NCBI GenBank assembly: GCA_017308495.1
Contig: JAFKES010000071.1
Location: 1 to 57,309 of the forward strand
Direction of reading: 5' to 3'
Source of the DNA: Afipia sp.
GTDB taxonomy: Bacteria > Pseudomonadota > Alphaproteobacteria > Rhizobiales > Xanthobacteraceae
DNA: 57,309 nucleotides
Positions within the stretch are counted from its first letter, which is position 1. Each line of letters starts with the position of its first letter. Below the pieces are notes generated by a model. It was not told the DNA's origin. It worked only from the letters and a program-made list of their open reading frames with translations, and searched no databases. Positions 1-9,900 of this stretch are shown one piece after another. Both the position numbers and the translations under genes were made by a program.

Positions 1-86
1 GCACCATTTTCTTGCTGTGATATCAGCATCTTACTGAAATCGTTGGGCCTTCTGAGTGTCGCCTGCTACACACGGGTGATACACAA

Positions 87-190
87 ATGGTTCTGAGAAT
101 GGCCTGCCCGACGAAACGCAAGGGGTCCGATAACTGGTACTATCGCCGCCGTATCCCGAAGGACGTTCAGGGGATCGTGGCCGGTTTGCC
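87..190 (+). pseudogene. Tyrosine-type integrase, N-terminal fragment only
   Basis: An ATG at 87 or 99 opens a short frame whose first 25-30 residues (PTKRKGSDNWYYRRRIPKDV) resemble the N-terminal DUF6538-type arm domain of phage and island tyrosine integrases. Likeness stops at about position 180. After that the translation is arbitrary and runs to a stop at 344, with none of the core-binding or R-H-R-Y catalytic regions. I read it as a decapitated integrase gene. The first 86 bases hold nothing I recognise and could contain an att remnant. The match rests on about 28 residues recalled from the family, so confidence is moderate. Confidence 0.5.
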
Positions 191-330
191 CACCCGCACC
201 ACGCGCAATCGTCCATATCTGCCGTGTCGCCCGATCTCCGATGCGCTGTACCCGAACCTTCCATGCTCCGGGCAGGACCACGCACTCGCGACCGGGGAAA
301 GCTTGAACATCTGTATCGGTATATCGGCAT

Positions 331-779
331 GTGACGCGCGTTGACGTGTCGATTGTCTCCAAGCTCCTTGAAACTGGCGTTGACGTGCGCTTCGCGGACC
401 TCCCTGCCATCGAAGGCCCAACCGGACGGTTCATGCTGCAACAGCTTGTCGCCGTGGCGGAGTTAGAAGCGGGCTTCATCTCGGACCGCACCAAGAAGGC
501 GCTGGCCGCTGCAAAGGCTCGGGGCAAGAAGCTCGGGGGCAATAGGGGCACCATGTTAAGCCGTGCGGCGAGGAAGGCTGGGCGTGACGTTCAAGTCGCG
601 CGGGCGAATGAAAGGGCCTCCGACCTTGCGCCGGTCATCGCCGAGCTTCGCACCGCAGGGGTCACGTCGTTGGCGGCCATCGCGCGGGTGCTCACCGAAC
701 GCGGTATCCCACCCCGCGCGGCGGCAAGGAATGGTCGGCAACGCAGGTCTCGCGGGCGGTTGCGCGGCTTGTGGCGTAG
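331..779 (+). pseudogene. Serine recombinase (resolvase family), truncated and frameshifted
   Basis: The frame from 331 reads like the second half of a resolvase/invertase-type serine recombinase: the VSKLLETGVDVRFADLP strand-helix, then the long E-helix with ISDRTKKALAAAKARGKKLGG, then a linker and a recombinase-type helix-turn-helix (APVIAELRTAGVTSLAAIARVL). The catalytic N-terminal part, about 85 residues with the active serine, is absent. One base is missing at about 709-710: after RGIP the family-like ending TPRGGKEWSATQVSRAVARL continues in the +2 frame from 711 and stops at TAG 777-779. The original frame instead runs on to 891 with unrelated arginine-rich sequence. It is therefore broken at both ends and cannot recombine DNA. 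It lies next to the integrase fragment, so the two probably mark a decayed mobile element. Confidence 0.75.
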
Positions 780-988
780 GGCGGTAGCGAAGGGACGGAG
801 CACGTCCGCACGGGCTGCGATAAAATTCTTGGGGCGGCCTAACCTGCGTTTTTGCAAGGAGGCGGTCGGCGGTGGCCGCCGCTCTCAATGAATCGTGGCC
901 GTGTCGCAAATGTCACAGCGTTCCATCCCGAGTCGGAATAAGGTGGCACCCGTGAATTTCAGCAATCCATTGCTCAGGAAATATCGCC

Positions 989-1873
989 ATGAAAAAGCTG
1001 ATCGCAGGAGCCGCCGTCATCGCCGCGCTCGCGGTCGCATCGTCGGCCAATGCGGCGGATATCGCGCGGCCGGTCTACAAGGCGGCACCCGCGCCGGTGG
1101 TCTATAATTGGGCCGGCTTCTATATCGGCGCGAATGCCGGCTACACTTGGTCGAACAGCAATGGCATCAACAGCACCTCGGCGGCTGGTCCTTGCGATCC
1201 GGCATCCGGCGGGGGTTGTACGGCCACTCCGAACTACAGCACCTTGTTCGCGCTCGGCGCGACCGGCAACGTGGACGGCAGGCTTAGCGGCTTCATCGGC
1301 GGCGGCCAGATCGGCTATAATTGGCAGGTTCAGAACTGGGTGTGGGGCATCGAGGCTGACATCCAATGGATATCGGGTGGCGATAAGGGCGGCGCATTCA
1401 GTGTGGTCGTCCCCTCACCGGCCTTCCCGACTGCGCCTGTTAACACCACCTTCACCGGATCGCGCTCGCTTGACTATCTCGGCACGGTGCGCGGTCGCGT
1501 CGGCTTCCTCTCTACGCCGCAAGCGCTGATCTACGCCACCGGCGGTCTCGCCTACGGCCAAGCCAAGCTCAACGGCGCCTATACCGCAAACTGCGTGACC
1601 TGCGTTTGGAGGCAGCAGCCGAACGGCGCCTTCAGCGCCTCCGACACCCGGTTCGGCTGGACCTTGGGCGGCGGTGTGGAATGGCTGGTCGCCTCGAATT
1701 GGACGTTCAAGGCGGAATATCTCTACTACGATCTCGGCGACCTGTCGGTGAGCGGCCGCATCATCGGCACCAACCCGCTCACCGGCTCGCTGTTTGCCAG
1801 CCATTTCCCGAACATCGAGTCGCGCTTCGACGGTCACATCGTCCGCGCCGGCCTGAACTACAAGTTCAACTGA
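989..1873 (+). CDS. Outer-membrane beta-barrel protein (RopB/Omp25 type)
   Basis: Encodes 294 residues. A Sec signal peptide (KK start, hydrophobic core, cleavage after SANA) precedes the family's opening (VYNWAGFYIGANAGYTW) and an 8-stranded barrel with repeated motifs such as GFIGGGQIGYNWQ, GTVRGRVGF and FKAEYLYYDLGD. It ends in the aromatic-terminated strand VRAGLNYKFN that is recognised by the BAM machinery. Proteins of this family are abundant small outer-membrane barrels in Hyphomicrobiales; pore function is uncertain. The start is set by an AGGAA Shine-Dalgarno at 976-980. It stands alone and is closed by a terminator just downstream. A paralogue with two barrels in tandem lies near 50 kb. 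Confidence 0.9.
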   Translation: MKKLIAGAAVIAALAVASSANAADIARPVYKAAPAPVVYNWAGFYIGANAGYTWSNSNGINSTSAAGPCDPASGGGCTATPNYSTLFALGATGNVDGRLSGFIGGGQIGYNWQVQNWVWGIEADIQWISGGDKGGAFSVVVPSPAFPTAPVNTTFTGSRSLDYLGTVRGRVGFLSTPQALIYATGGLAYGQAKLNGAYTANCVTCVWRQQPNGAFSASDTRFGWTLGGGVEWLVASNWTFKAEYLYYDLGDLSVSGRIIGTNPLTGSLFASHFPNIESRFDGHIVRAGLNYKFN

Positions 1874-1894
1874 GCCAATCCGAACTCCTCCCCG

Positions 1895-1926
1895 AAAGGG
1901 CCGGCCTCGCGCCGGCCCTTTTGCTT
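1895..1926 (+). terminator. Rho-independent terminator of the barrel gene
   Basis: An eleven-base-pair stem (AAAGGGCCGGC with GCCGGCCCTTT) closes a CTCGC loop and is followed by a T-rich tail. It begins 22 bases after the stop codon. Confidence 0.85.
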
Positions 1927-2233
1927 TGCGGGCAAGGTGCGGCCATAGGGTTTTCCCGTAAGGGACCGGTAGGCGTCCGTGGGCGGAGCAGATTGGGTCT
2001 CACATATCGGCTGTGCGGGTTAACAACTGCGCACGGAGCTGAGACACAATCGGCTTCCGGCAGCCCCGGAAAATCTTGATTTATCAGTGTTATTTGGTGT
2101 GATCGACGCAGTTAAATCCTGTCTGGCAGCACCAGCCATTCTTTCGAAAGACCGTTTCGGACCATCGAGCGCACGCGGGCCTTCCGCGGCCCGGATGCGC
2201 GCGCGGGCCTCAGATTGACTCTTCCCGGCCTCC
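1927..2233. other. Non-coding stretch before bioB
   Basis: There is no credible gene here. It holds an AT-rich island around 2079-2105 (TTGATTTATCAG...) that could carry the bioB promoter: TTGATT, then 16 bases, then TGTGAT. The fit to consensus is poor. I see no clear BirA or BioR operator. Confidence 0.4.
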
Positions 2234-3325
2234 ATGCTCCCTGCTTCGGCCTGCCGCATTCAAGATCTGGATGCAAATGGCGGCGCGGCCATCGGCCGGG
2301 AGGCGCTGTCCGAGCCGCGTCGAGGCTGGACCCGCGCCGAGGCGCAGGCGCTCTACGACCTCCCGTTCCCGGACCTGATCTTCCAGGCGCAGGGCATCCA
2401 TCGCCGCAATTTCGATCCCAACCGTGTCGAGACCGCGAGCCTGCTCAGCATCAAGACCGGCGGCTGTCCGGAGGATTGCGGCTACTGCTCGCAAAGCGCC
2501 AAATACGACACCGGCGTCAAGGCCACCAAGCTGATGGACCATGACGCTGTCGTCGCCACCGCGCAGCGCGCCCGCGACGCCGGCGCCGAACGTTTCTGCA
2601 TGGCCGCGGCCTGGCGCAACCCGAAGGACAAGGACCTCGACAAGGTCTGCGACATGGTCAGCGCCGTGAAGGGGCTCGGCATGGAGACCTGCGTCACCCT
2701 CGGCATGCTGACCTCGGCGCAGGCGAAGCGGCTGCACGACGCCGGCCTCGATTTCTACAACCACAATGTCGACACCTCGCCGGAATTCTACGGCAACATC
2801 ATCACCACCCGCACTATGCAGGATCGCATCGACACGCTGGCGCATGCGCGCGAGGCCGGCCTCAAAGTGTGCTGCGGCGGCATTATCGGCATGGGCGAAC
2901 AGGTCGACGACCGCCTCGGCATGCTGGCGCTGCTGGCCAACCTGCCCGAGCATCCCGAGAGCGTGCCGATCAACATGTGGAGCGAGGTCAAGGGCGTGCC
3001 GGTCAGCGGCAGCGCCGAACGCCCCGATCCGATCGCGCTGGTTCGCATGATCGCGGTGGCGCGCATCATGATGCCGCGCAGCGTGGTGCGCCTGTCCGCA
3101 GGCCGCCAGTACATGACCGACGAGTTGCAGGCGCTGTGCTTCGTCGCCGGCGCCAATTCGATCTTTATCGGCGACGTGCTGCTGACCACGAAAAATCCGC
3201 AGACCGAACGCGACGCCGATCTGCTGGAGCGCCTCGGCATCAACTCGGCGCTCGACGAGGCCCGGCCGGACGGACTTGGCCACGCCGCGAGGATGACGCC
3301 GGCGCGCGGCGCGGCGGCGTCGTAG
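2234..3325 (+). CDS. bioB: Biotin synthase
   Basis: Encodes 363 residues of a radical SAM enzyme that inserts sulfur into dethiobiotin, the last step of biotin synthesis. The SAM-binding 4Fe-4S cysteines form the CxxxCxxC motif at Cys78, Cys82 and Cys85 ([13 protein letters not shown]). Downstream are typical BioB segments including the [12 protein letters not shown] stretch, [10 protein letters not shown], and a Cys/Arg-rich second cluster region ([12 protein letters not shown]). Length is slightly above the usual 320-350 because of a non-conserved 35-residue N-terminal extension and a C-terminal tail. The ATG has no strong ribosome site and homologues differ here, so the true start may lie a little further in. 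No other bio genes are adjacent. Confidence 0.95.
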   Translation: MLPASACRIQDLDANGGAAIGREALSEPRRGWTRAEAQALYDLPFPDLIFQAQGIHRRNFDPNRVETASLLSIKTGGCPEDCGYCSQSAKYDTGVKATKLMDHDAVVATAQRARDAGAERFCMAAAWRNPKDKDLDKVCDMVSAVKGLGMETCVTLGMLTSAQAKRLHDAGLDFYNHNVDTSPEFYGNIITTRTMQDRIDTLAHAREAGLKVCCGGIIGMGEQVDDRLGMLALLANLPEHPESVPINMWSEVKGVPVSGSAERPDPIALVRMIAVARIMMPRSVVRLSAGRQYMTDELQALCFVAGANSIFIGDVLLTTKNPQTERDADLLERLGINSALDEARPDGLGHAARMTPARGAAAS

Positions 3326-3467
3326 GGCGACGGCCTGTTTCAAACGCGGGTCAGAGGCCGCCGCCGGCTTGGCAACCCTGCCCTGTCCCGTCGTAAAATC
3401 GGAATTTCGGCTGGCGCCGCGGGAATTGCCACGTTAAGCCGGACCGGAAAAATACGATTGCGAGACG

Positions 3468-4532
3468 ATGCACACCGAAGCCGCTAACCTCACCGCAGCT
3501 CCCGACGGCCTGCGCTATCCGTTCCCGACCCCTCCCAAACCTGACGAGGTGATCGAGCTGGCGCCCGGCCTGCTGTGGGTGCGGCTGGCGCTGCCATTCC
3601 GCCTCAACCACGTGAACGTCTACCTGATCGCCGACGGGGACGACTGGACGATGGTCGACACCGGCATCGGCAACGAGGCCACCATCGCCGCATGGACCGC
3701 CCTGTTCGAAGGGCCGCTCAAGGGCGTCCGCATCACCCGGCTGATCGTCACCCACGCCCATCCCGACCACGTCGGCCTCGCCGGCTGGATCGTCGAGCGC
3801 TTCGGCTGTCCGCTGCTGATGTCGCAGGTCGAATACCTCCAGACCGCCTATCACCGGCATCGGGGCATGCCCGAGCGCAAGGAGTGGGAACGCAGGTTCT
3901 TCCACCGCCACGGCATGAACCAGGAGACCACCGAGGCGATGCTCGGCCTCGGCCAGGACTACCTCGCCCGCGTCTCGACCATGCCGCCGGCCTATCGCCG
4001 GCTGGTCAATGGCCGCGAGATCACCATCGGATCGCGGCGCTTCCAGATCATCACCGGCGGCGGCCACGCCTCCGATCAGGTGATGCTGTATTGCGCGGCC
4101 GACAACATCTTCCTGTCGGCGGATCAGGTGCTGAGCAAGATCTCTCCGAACGTCAGCGTCTGGGCGGTCGAGCCCGAGGCCGACGCGCTGGGAGATTATC
4201 TCCGCTCGCTCGCATCCCTCACCGGCATGCTGCCGGACGACGTGCTGGTGCTGCCCGGCCACGGGGTGCCGTTCTATGGCGTCAAGACCCGCATCAAGCA
4301 GCTCGCCGACCATCACGAGGAACGCTGCGGAATGATCGCGGACGCCTGCCGGGACAAGTTCTGCACCGCGGCCGAACTGGTGCCGGTGATATTTCACAAG
4401 CATGTCCTCGATGCCCACCAGACCGGATTTGCCGCCGGCGAACTGATCGCCCACGTCAACTACATGTGGTTCACGGGACGGCTGACCGAGGAGGTCGGCC
4501 CCGACGGCATCGCGCGCTACACCGCGCGCTGA
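3468..4532 (+). CDS. MBL-fold metallo-hydrolase
   Basis: Encodes 354 residues of a metallo-beta-lactamase-fold hydrolase. The binuclear metal motif HAHPDH covers residues 96-101. A further metal ligand lies in the GGGHASDQ stretch, followed by LSADQVL (bridging aspartate) and the late histidine in LPGHGVPF. The C-terminal 70 residues look like the winged-helix extension of the lactonase-like/LACTB2 branch. No signal peptide is visible, so it is probably cytosolic. The substrate cannot be told from sequence. It lies between bioB and hemA with no obvious functional link. Confidence 0.85.
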   Translation: MHTEAANLTAAPDGLRYPFPTPPKPDEVIELAPGLLWVRLALPFRLNHVNVYLIADGDDWTMVDTGIGNEATIAAWTALFEGPLKGVRITRLIVTHAHPDHVGLAGWIVERFGCPLLMSQVEYLQTAYHRHRGMPERKEWERRFFHRHGMNQETTEAMLGLGQDYLARVSTMPPAYRRLVNGREITIGSRRFQIITGGGHASDQVMLYCAADNIFLSADQVLSKISPNVSVWAVEPEADALGDYLRSLASLTGMLPDDVLVLPGHGVPFYGVKTRIKQLADHHEERCGMIADACRDKFCTAAELVPVIFHKHVLDAHQTGFAAGELIAHVNYMWFTGRLTEEVGPDGIARYTAR

Positions 4533-4558
4533 GCGGCCCGCCGCCGCAATCGTCCGGC

Positions 4559-4572
4559 TTGACCTGTGTCAA
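4559..4572. promoter_or_regulatory. FNR/FixK-type box upstream of hemA
   Basis: TTGAC-CTGT-GTCAA is a perfect 5-4-5 inverted repeat and fits the TTGAY-N4-RTCAA consensus of FNR, FnrL and FixK regulators. It is centred 157 bases before the hemA start and about 80 bases before a candidate transcription start. Oxygen control of hemA by FixK or FnrL is known in related bacteria; its operation here is inference. Confidence 0.6.
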
Positions 4573-4610
4573 TTCGGCGCTGGCGGGATCCGCCGCTCCT
4601 GAAAACAGCC

Positions 4611-4638
4611 TCGACAGCGAACCTGGAAACGCTCTAAA
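4611..4638 (+). promoter_or_regulatory. Candidate sigma-70-type promoter of hemA
   Basis: TCGACA (5 of 6 to TTGACA) is separated by 16 bases from TCTAAA (4 of 6 to TATAAT). Transcription would begin near 4645, leaving an untranslated leader of about 78 bases before hemA. Prediction by eye only. Confidence 0.4.
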
Positions 4639-4722
4639 AAGACTTCGTCCCGGGAAGGGTGCTCTTTCGAGCCCGCCCGTCTTCAGGACCCCGTCTTCGA
4701 GTTCCCGTTCAGGGTTTTTGTG

Positions 4723-5949
4723 ATGGATTACAACAAGTTCTTCGACGAAGCCCTCGATCGCCTGCGCGACGAGCGGCGCTACCGGGTGTTTGCCGATCTG
4801 GAACGGATCGCCGGACGCTTCCCGCACGCGGTGTGGCATTCGCCGAAGGCTCCGCGCAGCGTCGTGCTGTGGTGCTCGAACGATTATCTCGGCATGGGCC
4901 AGCACCCCAAGGTGGTGGGCGCCATGGTCGAGACCGCGACGCGCGCCGGCACCGGCGCCGGCGGCACCCGCAACATCGCGGGCAACAACCATCCCCTGAT
5001 CCTGCTCGAGCGCGAACTGGCCGACCTGCACGGCAAGGAAGCGGCGCTGGTGTTCACCTCCGGCTATGTGTCGAACCAGACCGGCATCTCCACCCTCGCC
5101 AAGCTGATCCCAAACTGCCTGATCCTGTCGGACGCGCTGAACCACAACTCGATGATCGAGGGCATCCGCCAGTCCGGCGCCGACTACATCGTGTTCCGCC
5201 ACAATGACCTCGCGCATCTGGAGGAACTGCTCCGCGCCCATCCCGGCCGCCCGATCCTGATCGCCTGCGAGAGCCTGTATTCGATGGACGGCGACGTCGC
5301 GCCGCTGAAGCAGGTCTGCGACCTGGCGGAGCGCTACGGCGCGATGACCTATGTCGACGAAGTCCACGCGGTCGGCATGTACGGCCCGCGCGGCGGCGGC
5401 ATCGCCGAGCGCGACGGGGTGATGCACCGGATTGACGTGCTGGAAGGCACGCTGGCCAAGGCGTTCGGCTGCCTCGGCGGCTACATCGCCGCCAACACCA
5501 AGGTCATCGACGCGGTGCGCTCCTATGCGCCGGGTTTCATCTTCACCACTGCCTTGCCGCCCGCGATCTGTTCGGCGGCGACCGCCGCCATCAAACATCT
5601 CAAGTCATCGTCGTGGGAGCGCGAGCGCCATCAGGACCGCGCGGCGCGCGTCAAGGCGATCCTCACTGCGGCCGGGCTGCCGGTGATGCCGAGCGATACC
5701 CACATCGTGCCGGTGTTCGTCGGCGACCCCGAGCGCTGCAAGCAGGCCTGCGACCTGCTGCTCGAGGAGCACGGCATCTACATCCAGCCGATCAACTATC
5801 CCACCGTGCCGAAAGGCTCCGAACGGCTGCGCATCACGCCGTCGCCCTATCACGACGACGTGCTGATCGACGCGCTCGCCGAAGCGCTGGTGGAGGTATG
5901 GGACAGGCTTGGCCTGCCGCTGCACGCCAAATCCATGGCCGCCGAATAG
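4723..5949 (+). CDS. hemA: 5-aminolevulinate synthase
   Basis: Encodes 408 residues of the PLP enzyme that condenses glycine with succinyl-CoA to 5-aminolevulinate, the first step of haem synthesis by the Shemin pathway of alphaproteobacteria. The Schiff-base lysine is Lys246 in [13 protein letters not shown]. The glycine-rich cofactor region [13 protein letters not shown], the [10 protein letters not shown] segment and the C-terminal PINYPTVP loop are all present, and length is normal. I use the ATG at 4723 (MDYNKFF), since family members begin there; a GTG immediately before it is also in frame. The 190-base upstream gap carries an FNR/FixK-type box and a promoter candidate. The downstream neighbour is convergent. 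Confidence 0.97.
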   Translation: MDYNKFFDEALDRLRDERRYRVFADLERIAGRFPHAVWHSPKAPRSVVLWCSNDYLGMGQHPKVVGAMVETATRAGTGAGGTRNIAGNNHPLILLERELADLHGKEAALVFTSGYVSNQTGISTLAKLIPNCLILSDALNHNSMIEGIRQSGADYIVFRHNDLAHLEELLRAHPGRPILIACESLYSMDGDVAPLKQVCDLAERYGAMTYVDEVHAVGMYGPRGGGIAERDGVMHRIDVLEGTLAKAFGCLGGYIAANTKVIDAVRSYAPGFIFTTALPPAICSAATAAIKHLKSSSWERERHQDRAARVKAILTAAGLPVMPSDTHIVPVFVGDPERCKQACDLLLEEHGIYIQPINYPTVPKGSERLRITPSPYHDDVLIDALAEALVEVWDRLGLPLHAKSMAAE

Positions 5950-6030
5950 AACCCGCGCGGACCGCGACGCTTCGGCTGCGTGCCCCTGTCGTGTGACATC
6001 GCGCGCAGCCTGCCCGCACTCTCTACTTGA

Positions 6031-6693
6031 TCAGCCGGCGCGCCCGGTCTGCCGCGGCAACCCCTCCGACAGCACGATCCGGATCAGATCGGCGGCGTTG
6101 CGCGCGCCGAGCTTGTCCATGATGCTGGCGCGGTGAACCTCGACGGTGCGGGGGCTGATTCCGAGCCGGCGCCCCGCCTCCTTGTTCGACGCGCCATGGG
6201 CCACCTGCAACAGCACGTCGCGTTCGCGACAGGTGAGCAGATCGCGGCCGGGAAAATCGGCGAGCCCGTCGATATGTCCGGCCGAGGCGCGCTTGTGGGC
6301 CGCCGCCGCATCGCGGACGCGATCGATCATGGCGCTGGCCGAGAACGGCTTCTCCAGAAAGTCCCGGGCCCCGAGCTTCATGACTTCCACCGCAGTCGGC
6401 ACATCGCAGCGGCCGGAAATGACGAACACGGGCGCGGCGAACCGGCGCTCCGAAAGCTGGCGCAGGACGGCGAGCCCCGAGCTTCCGGGCAATTCCAGGT
6501 CCAGGATCACGCATTCCGGCCTGATATCGGGCAGTGCGTCGAGGAAAGCCTCCCCGTTGCTGAAGGTCTCGGTGGGGAAGCCATCGACCCTGAACAGCAG
6601 GGACAGGGCATCACGGACCGAGATATCGTCATCCACGATAACAACGGGATTGTCGGGAGCGGCGAAAGATTGCATCGGGCCATCCGCTGTCAT
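6031..6693 (-). CDS. FixJ-family response regulator (receiver plus LuxR-type HTH)
   Basis: Encodes 220 residues. The N-terminal receiver has the acidic pocket VDDD (21-23), phosphoacceptor Asp65 (VILDLELPG) and the conserved Lys in DFLEKPF. The C-terminal GerE/LuxR helix-turn-helix covers about 150-205 (LTCRERDVLLQVAHGASNKE onward). The arrangement matches FixJ/TtrR-type transcription factors. No histidine kinase is next to it: the divergent hybrid kinase has its own receiver and a better partner. An internal ATG at 6675, preceded by GGATGG, is an alternative start. It is convergent with hemA, but nothing shows that it regulates hemA, and it is not demonstrably FixJ itself. Confidence 0.85.
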   Translation of the reverse strand: MTADGPMQSFAAPDNPVVIVDDDISVRDALSLLFRVDGFPTETFSNGEAFLDALPDIRPECVILDLELPGSSGLAVLRQLSERRFAAPVFVISGRCDVPTAVEVMKLGARDFLEKPFSASAMIDRVRDAAAAHKRASAGHIDGLADFPGRDLLTCRERDVLLQVAHGASNKEAGRRLGISPRTVEVHRASIMDKLGARNAADLIRIVLSEGLPRQTGRAG

Positions 6694-6958
6694 GTTGCCG
6701 GCATCGGGGCCGGGACTTCAGGAAAAAAGCGAGGTTGCATCAGCGGTTCAGGGGCCCAAATGATTGTATCCTCCGATATTGACACAACTTATACGAGAAT
6801 AGTCTGATTCGCTCGCGCTTGCCAAGCGCCCTGCAGATCAGCCATTCCCCGCGCGTGCGCCGCGCGGCAGGGCGGGATAAGCTACGCGATAAAGCTCCTT
6901 GGACTTGGCAGGACCACAGGAGCGCCACCGCCGTCGGCGGGGAGAGGAAACGACGTCG

Positions 6959-9900
6959 ATGCTGCATGACTGGGGCGTGATCGCGGCCGCCTTCGGCTAC
7001 ATCGGCCTGCTGTTCGTCATCGCGAGCTATGGCGAGCGGCTGACCCGGATCCAGCGCGGCCGCCTCGGCCCCCTGATCTATCCGTTGTCGCTGGCGATCT
7101 ACTGCACATCCTGGACGTTCTTCGGCTCGGTCGGCCTCGCCACCCGCACCAGCGTCGAATTCCTCGCGATCTATGTCGGCCCGATCCTGATGATCGGCTT
7201 CGGCACACCGTTCCTGATGCGGGTGATCCATCTCGCCAAGTCGCAGAACATCACCTCGATCGCCGACTTCATCGCCGCGCGCTATGGCAAGAGCCAGGCG
7301 GTGGCCGCCACCGCCGCCGTGATCGCCATCATCGGCTCGGTGCCCTATATCGCACTCCAGCTCAAGGCGGTGGCGTCGTCGCTCGAGACCATCCTCAATC
7401 AGGATCAGGACGTCTCCAGCATTCCCTATATCGGCGATATCGCCTTCATCGTCACGATCACGCTCGCCGCCTTCGCCGTGCTGTTCGGCACCCGCCAGAC
7501 CGACGCGACCGAGCACCAGCACGGCCTGATGCTGGCGGTGGCGATGGAATCGCTGGTCAAGCTCGTGGTCTTCATCGCGGCCGGCGTCTTCGTCACTTTC
7601 ATCATGTTCGGCCCGAGCGAACTGATCGAACGCGCCATGAAGACCCCCGAGGCGGTCCGCGCCATCGAGACCGCGCCGTCGCTGGGCAACTTCGCGGCGA
7701 TGACGCTGCTGTCGTTCCTGGCGATCCTGCTGCTGCCGCGGCAATTCCACGTCAGCGTGGTCGAGAATTCCACCGAGGAGGAAGTGCGCCGCGCGCGCTG
7801 GCTGTTTCCCGCGTATCTGATCGCGATCAACCTGTTCGTGATCCCGATCGCCATCGCCGGCCTCGTCACCTTCCCGTTCGGCACCTCATCAAGCGACATG
7901 TACGTGCTGGCGCTGCCGATCTCCGCCGGCGCGACCTCCTTGAGCGTCCTCGTGTTCATCGGCGGCCTGTCCGCCGCCACCGCCATGGTGATCGTGGAAT
8001 GCGTCGCACTCGCCATCATGGTGTCGAACGACATCGTGGTGCCGCTGGTACTGCAGCGCCGGCCGCTGTCGCAGGAGAATTTCGGCGGCTTCCTGCTCAA
8101 GGTCCGCCGCGTCGCGATCTTCACCATCATGGCGATGGCCTATCTCTACTACCACGTGCTCGGCAACGCGCAGCTCGCCGCCATCGGCCTGCTGTCGTTC
8201 GCGGCCGTCGCCCAGCTCGCGCCGGCCTTTCTCGGCGGGCTGTTCTGGCGCCGGGCGACCGGACGCGGCGCCATGGCCGGGATGCTGGTGGGATTCGCGG
8301 TGTGGGCCTACACCCTGTTCCTGCCGAGCTTCGCCGATGTCGATCCGCGCGGCGCGATCTGGCTCGCGGAGGGTCTGTTCGGCATCACCGCGCTGCGGCC
8401 GCAGGCGCTGCTCGGAGCCGACATGGCGCCGCTGATCCACGGCGTGCTGTGGAGCCTGTCGCTCAACCTGCTGGCTTATGTGGTGGTGTCGCTGATGCGG
8501 CAGCCGACCTCCATCGAGCGGGTGCAGGCCGACCTGTTCGTGCCCGCCGAGCTCGCGCCCATCGCGCCCAACTTCCGGCGCTGGCGCTCCACCGTCACGG
8601 TGCAGGACCTGCTGACCACCGTGGCGCAGTATCTCGGCCCCGAGCGCGCCCAGCAGTCGTTCGAGACCTTCGCCGCCACCAACCGCATCAATCTCGACCG
8701 CTCCGCGCCCGCCGACTTCCTGCTGCTGCGCCATGCCGAGCATCTGATCGCGTCGTCGATCGGGGCGGCGTCGTCGCGCCTCGTGCTGTCGCTGCTGCTG
8801 CGCAAGCGCGCGGTGTCGGCCAAGGCGGCGCTGAAACTGCTCGACGACGCCCACACCGCCCTGCATTTCAACCGTGAGATGCTGCAGACCGCGCTCAACC
8901 ACGTCCGTCAGGGCATCGCGGTGTTCAATCCCGAGCTTCAGCTCATCACCTCCAACCGCCAGTTCGGCGAAATTCTCGACCTGCCGGCGCAATACGCCCA
9001 GATCGGAACGCCGCTGGTCGAAATCCTCGACTTCATCGGCAGCCGCCGGCAATCGCCCGCGGGCACGGACGACACCACGCTGGAGCGGCGGCTCGCGGCC
9101 TACACCACCGAGGGCGCGCCCTATCTGGAACGGCTCCGGGACCGCAACATGGTGGTGGAAGTGCGCGCCAACCGCATGCCGGGCGGCGCCCTCGTCATCA
9201 CCTTCTCCGACGTCACCCCGAGCTTCGAGGCCGCCGAGGCGCTGGAGCGCGCCAACGCCACGCTGGAGCGGCGCGTGCGCGAGCGCACCGAGGAGCTGAC
9301 GCGCCTCAACAGCGAACTGGCGCAGGCCAAGAGCACCGCCGAGGAAGCCAATATCTCCAAGACCCGCTTCCTCGCCGCCGCCAGCCACGACATCCTCCAG
9401 CCCCTCAACGCGGCGCGGCTCTATGTCACGAGCCTGGTCGAGCGCCAGAGCGGCGGCGAGGATGCCCGCCTCGTCGACAACATCGACGACTCGCTGGAGG
9501 CGATCGAGGACATCCTCGGCGCGCTGCTCGATATCTCGCGACTCGATTCCGGCGCCATGACGCCGTCGATCACCAATTTCCGCATCAGCGACCTGATGCG
9601 CTCGCTGGAAGTCGAATTCGCGCCGATCGCCAAGGCGAGGAAGCTGCGGCTGACCTTCGTGCCGTGCACGCTGCCGGTGGCGTCGGACCGCGTGCTGCTG
9701 CGGCGGCTGCTGCAGAACCTGATCTCCAACGCCATCAAATATACGCCCAAGGGCCGCGTGCTGGTCGGCTGCCGGCGCAAGGGCACCTCGCTGGAGATCG
9801 GCATCTACGACACCGGGCTCGGCATCCCCGTCGCCAAGCGCACCGAGATCTTCAAGGAATTCCATCGCCTCGATCAGGGCGCGCGGATCGCGCGCGGACT

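Noticed and set aside
331-891. Intact 186-residue serine recombinase
   Set aside because: Residues after about position 710 are not family-like, and the family-like ending is found in another frame, so the long reading crosses a frameshift.
2079-2105. BioR operator before bioB
   Set aside because: TTATCAGTGTTA only partly resembles the short palindrome TTATNNATAA expected and is not symmetrical.
6031-6693. True FixJ controlling hemA
   Set aside because: No FixL is next to it and FixJ-type regulators are numerous in these genomes; the FNR/FixK-type box would be bound by FixK or FNR, not by FixJ.
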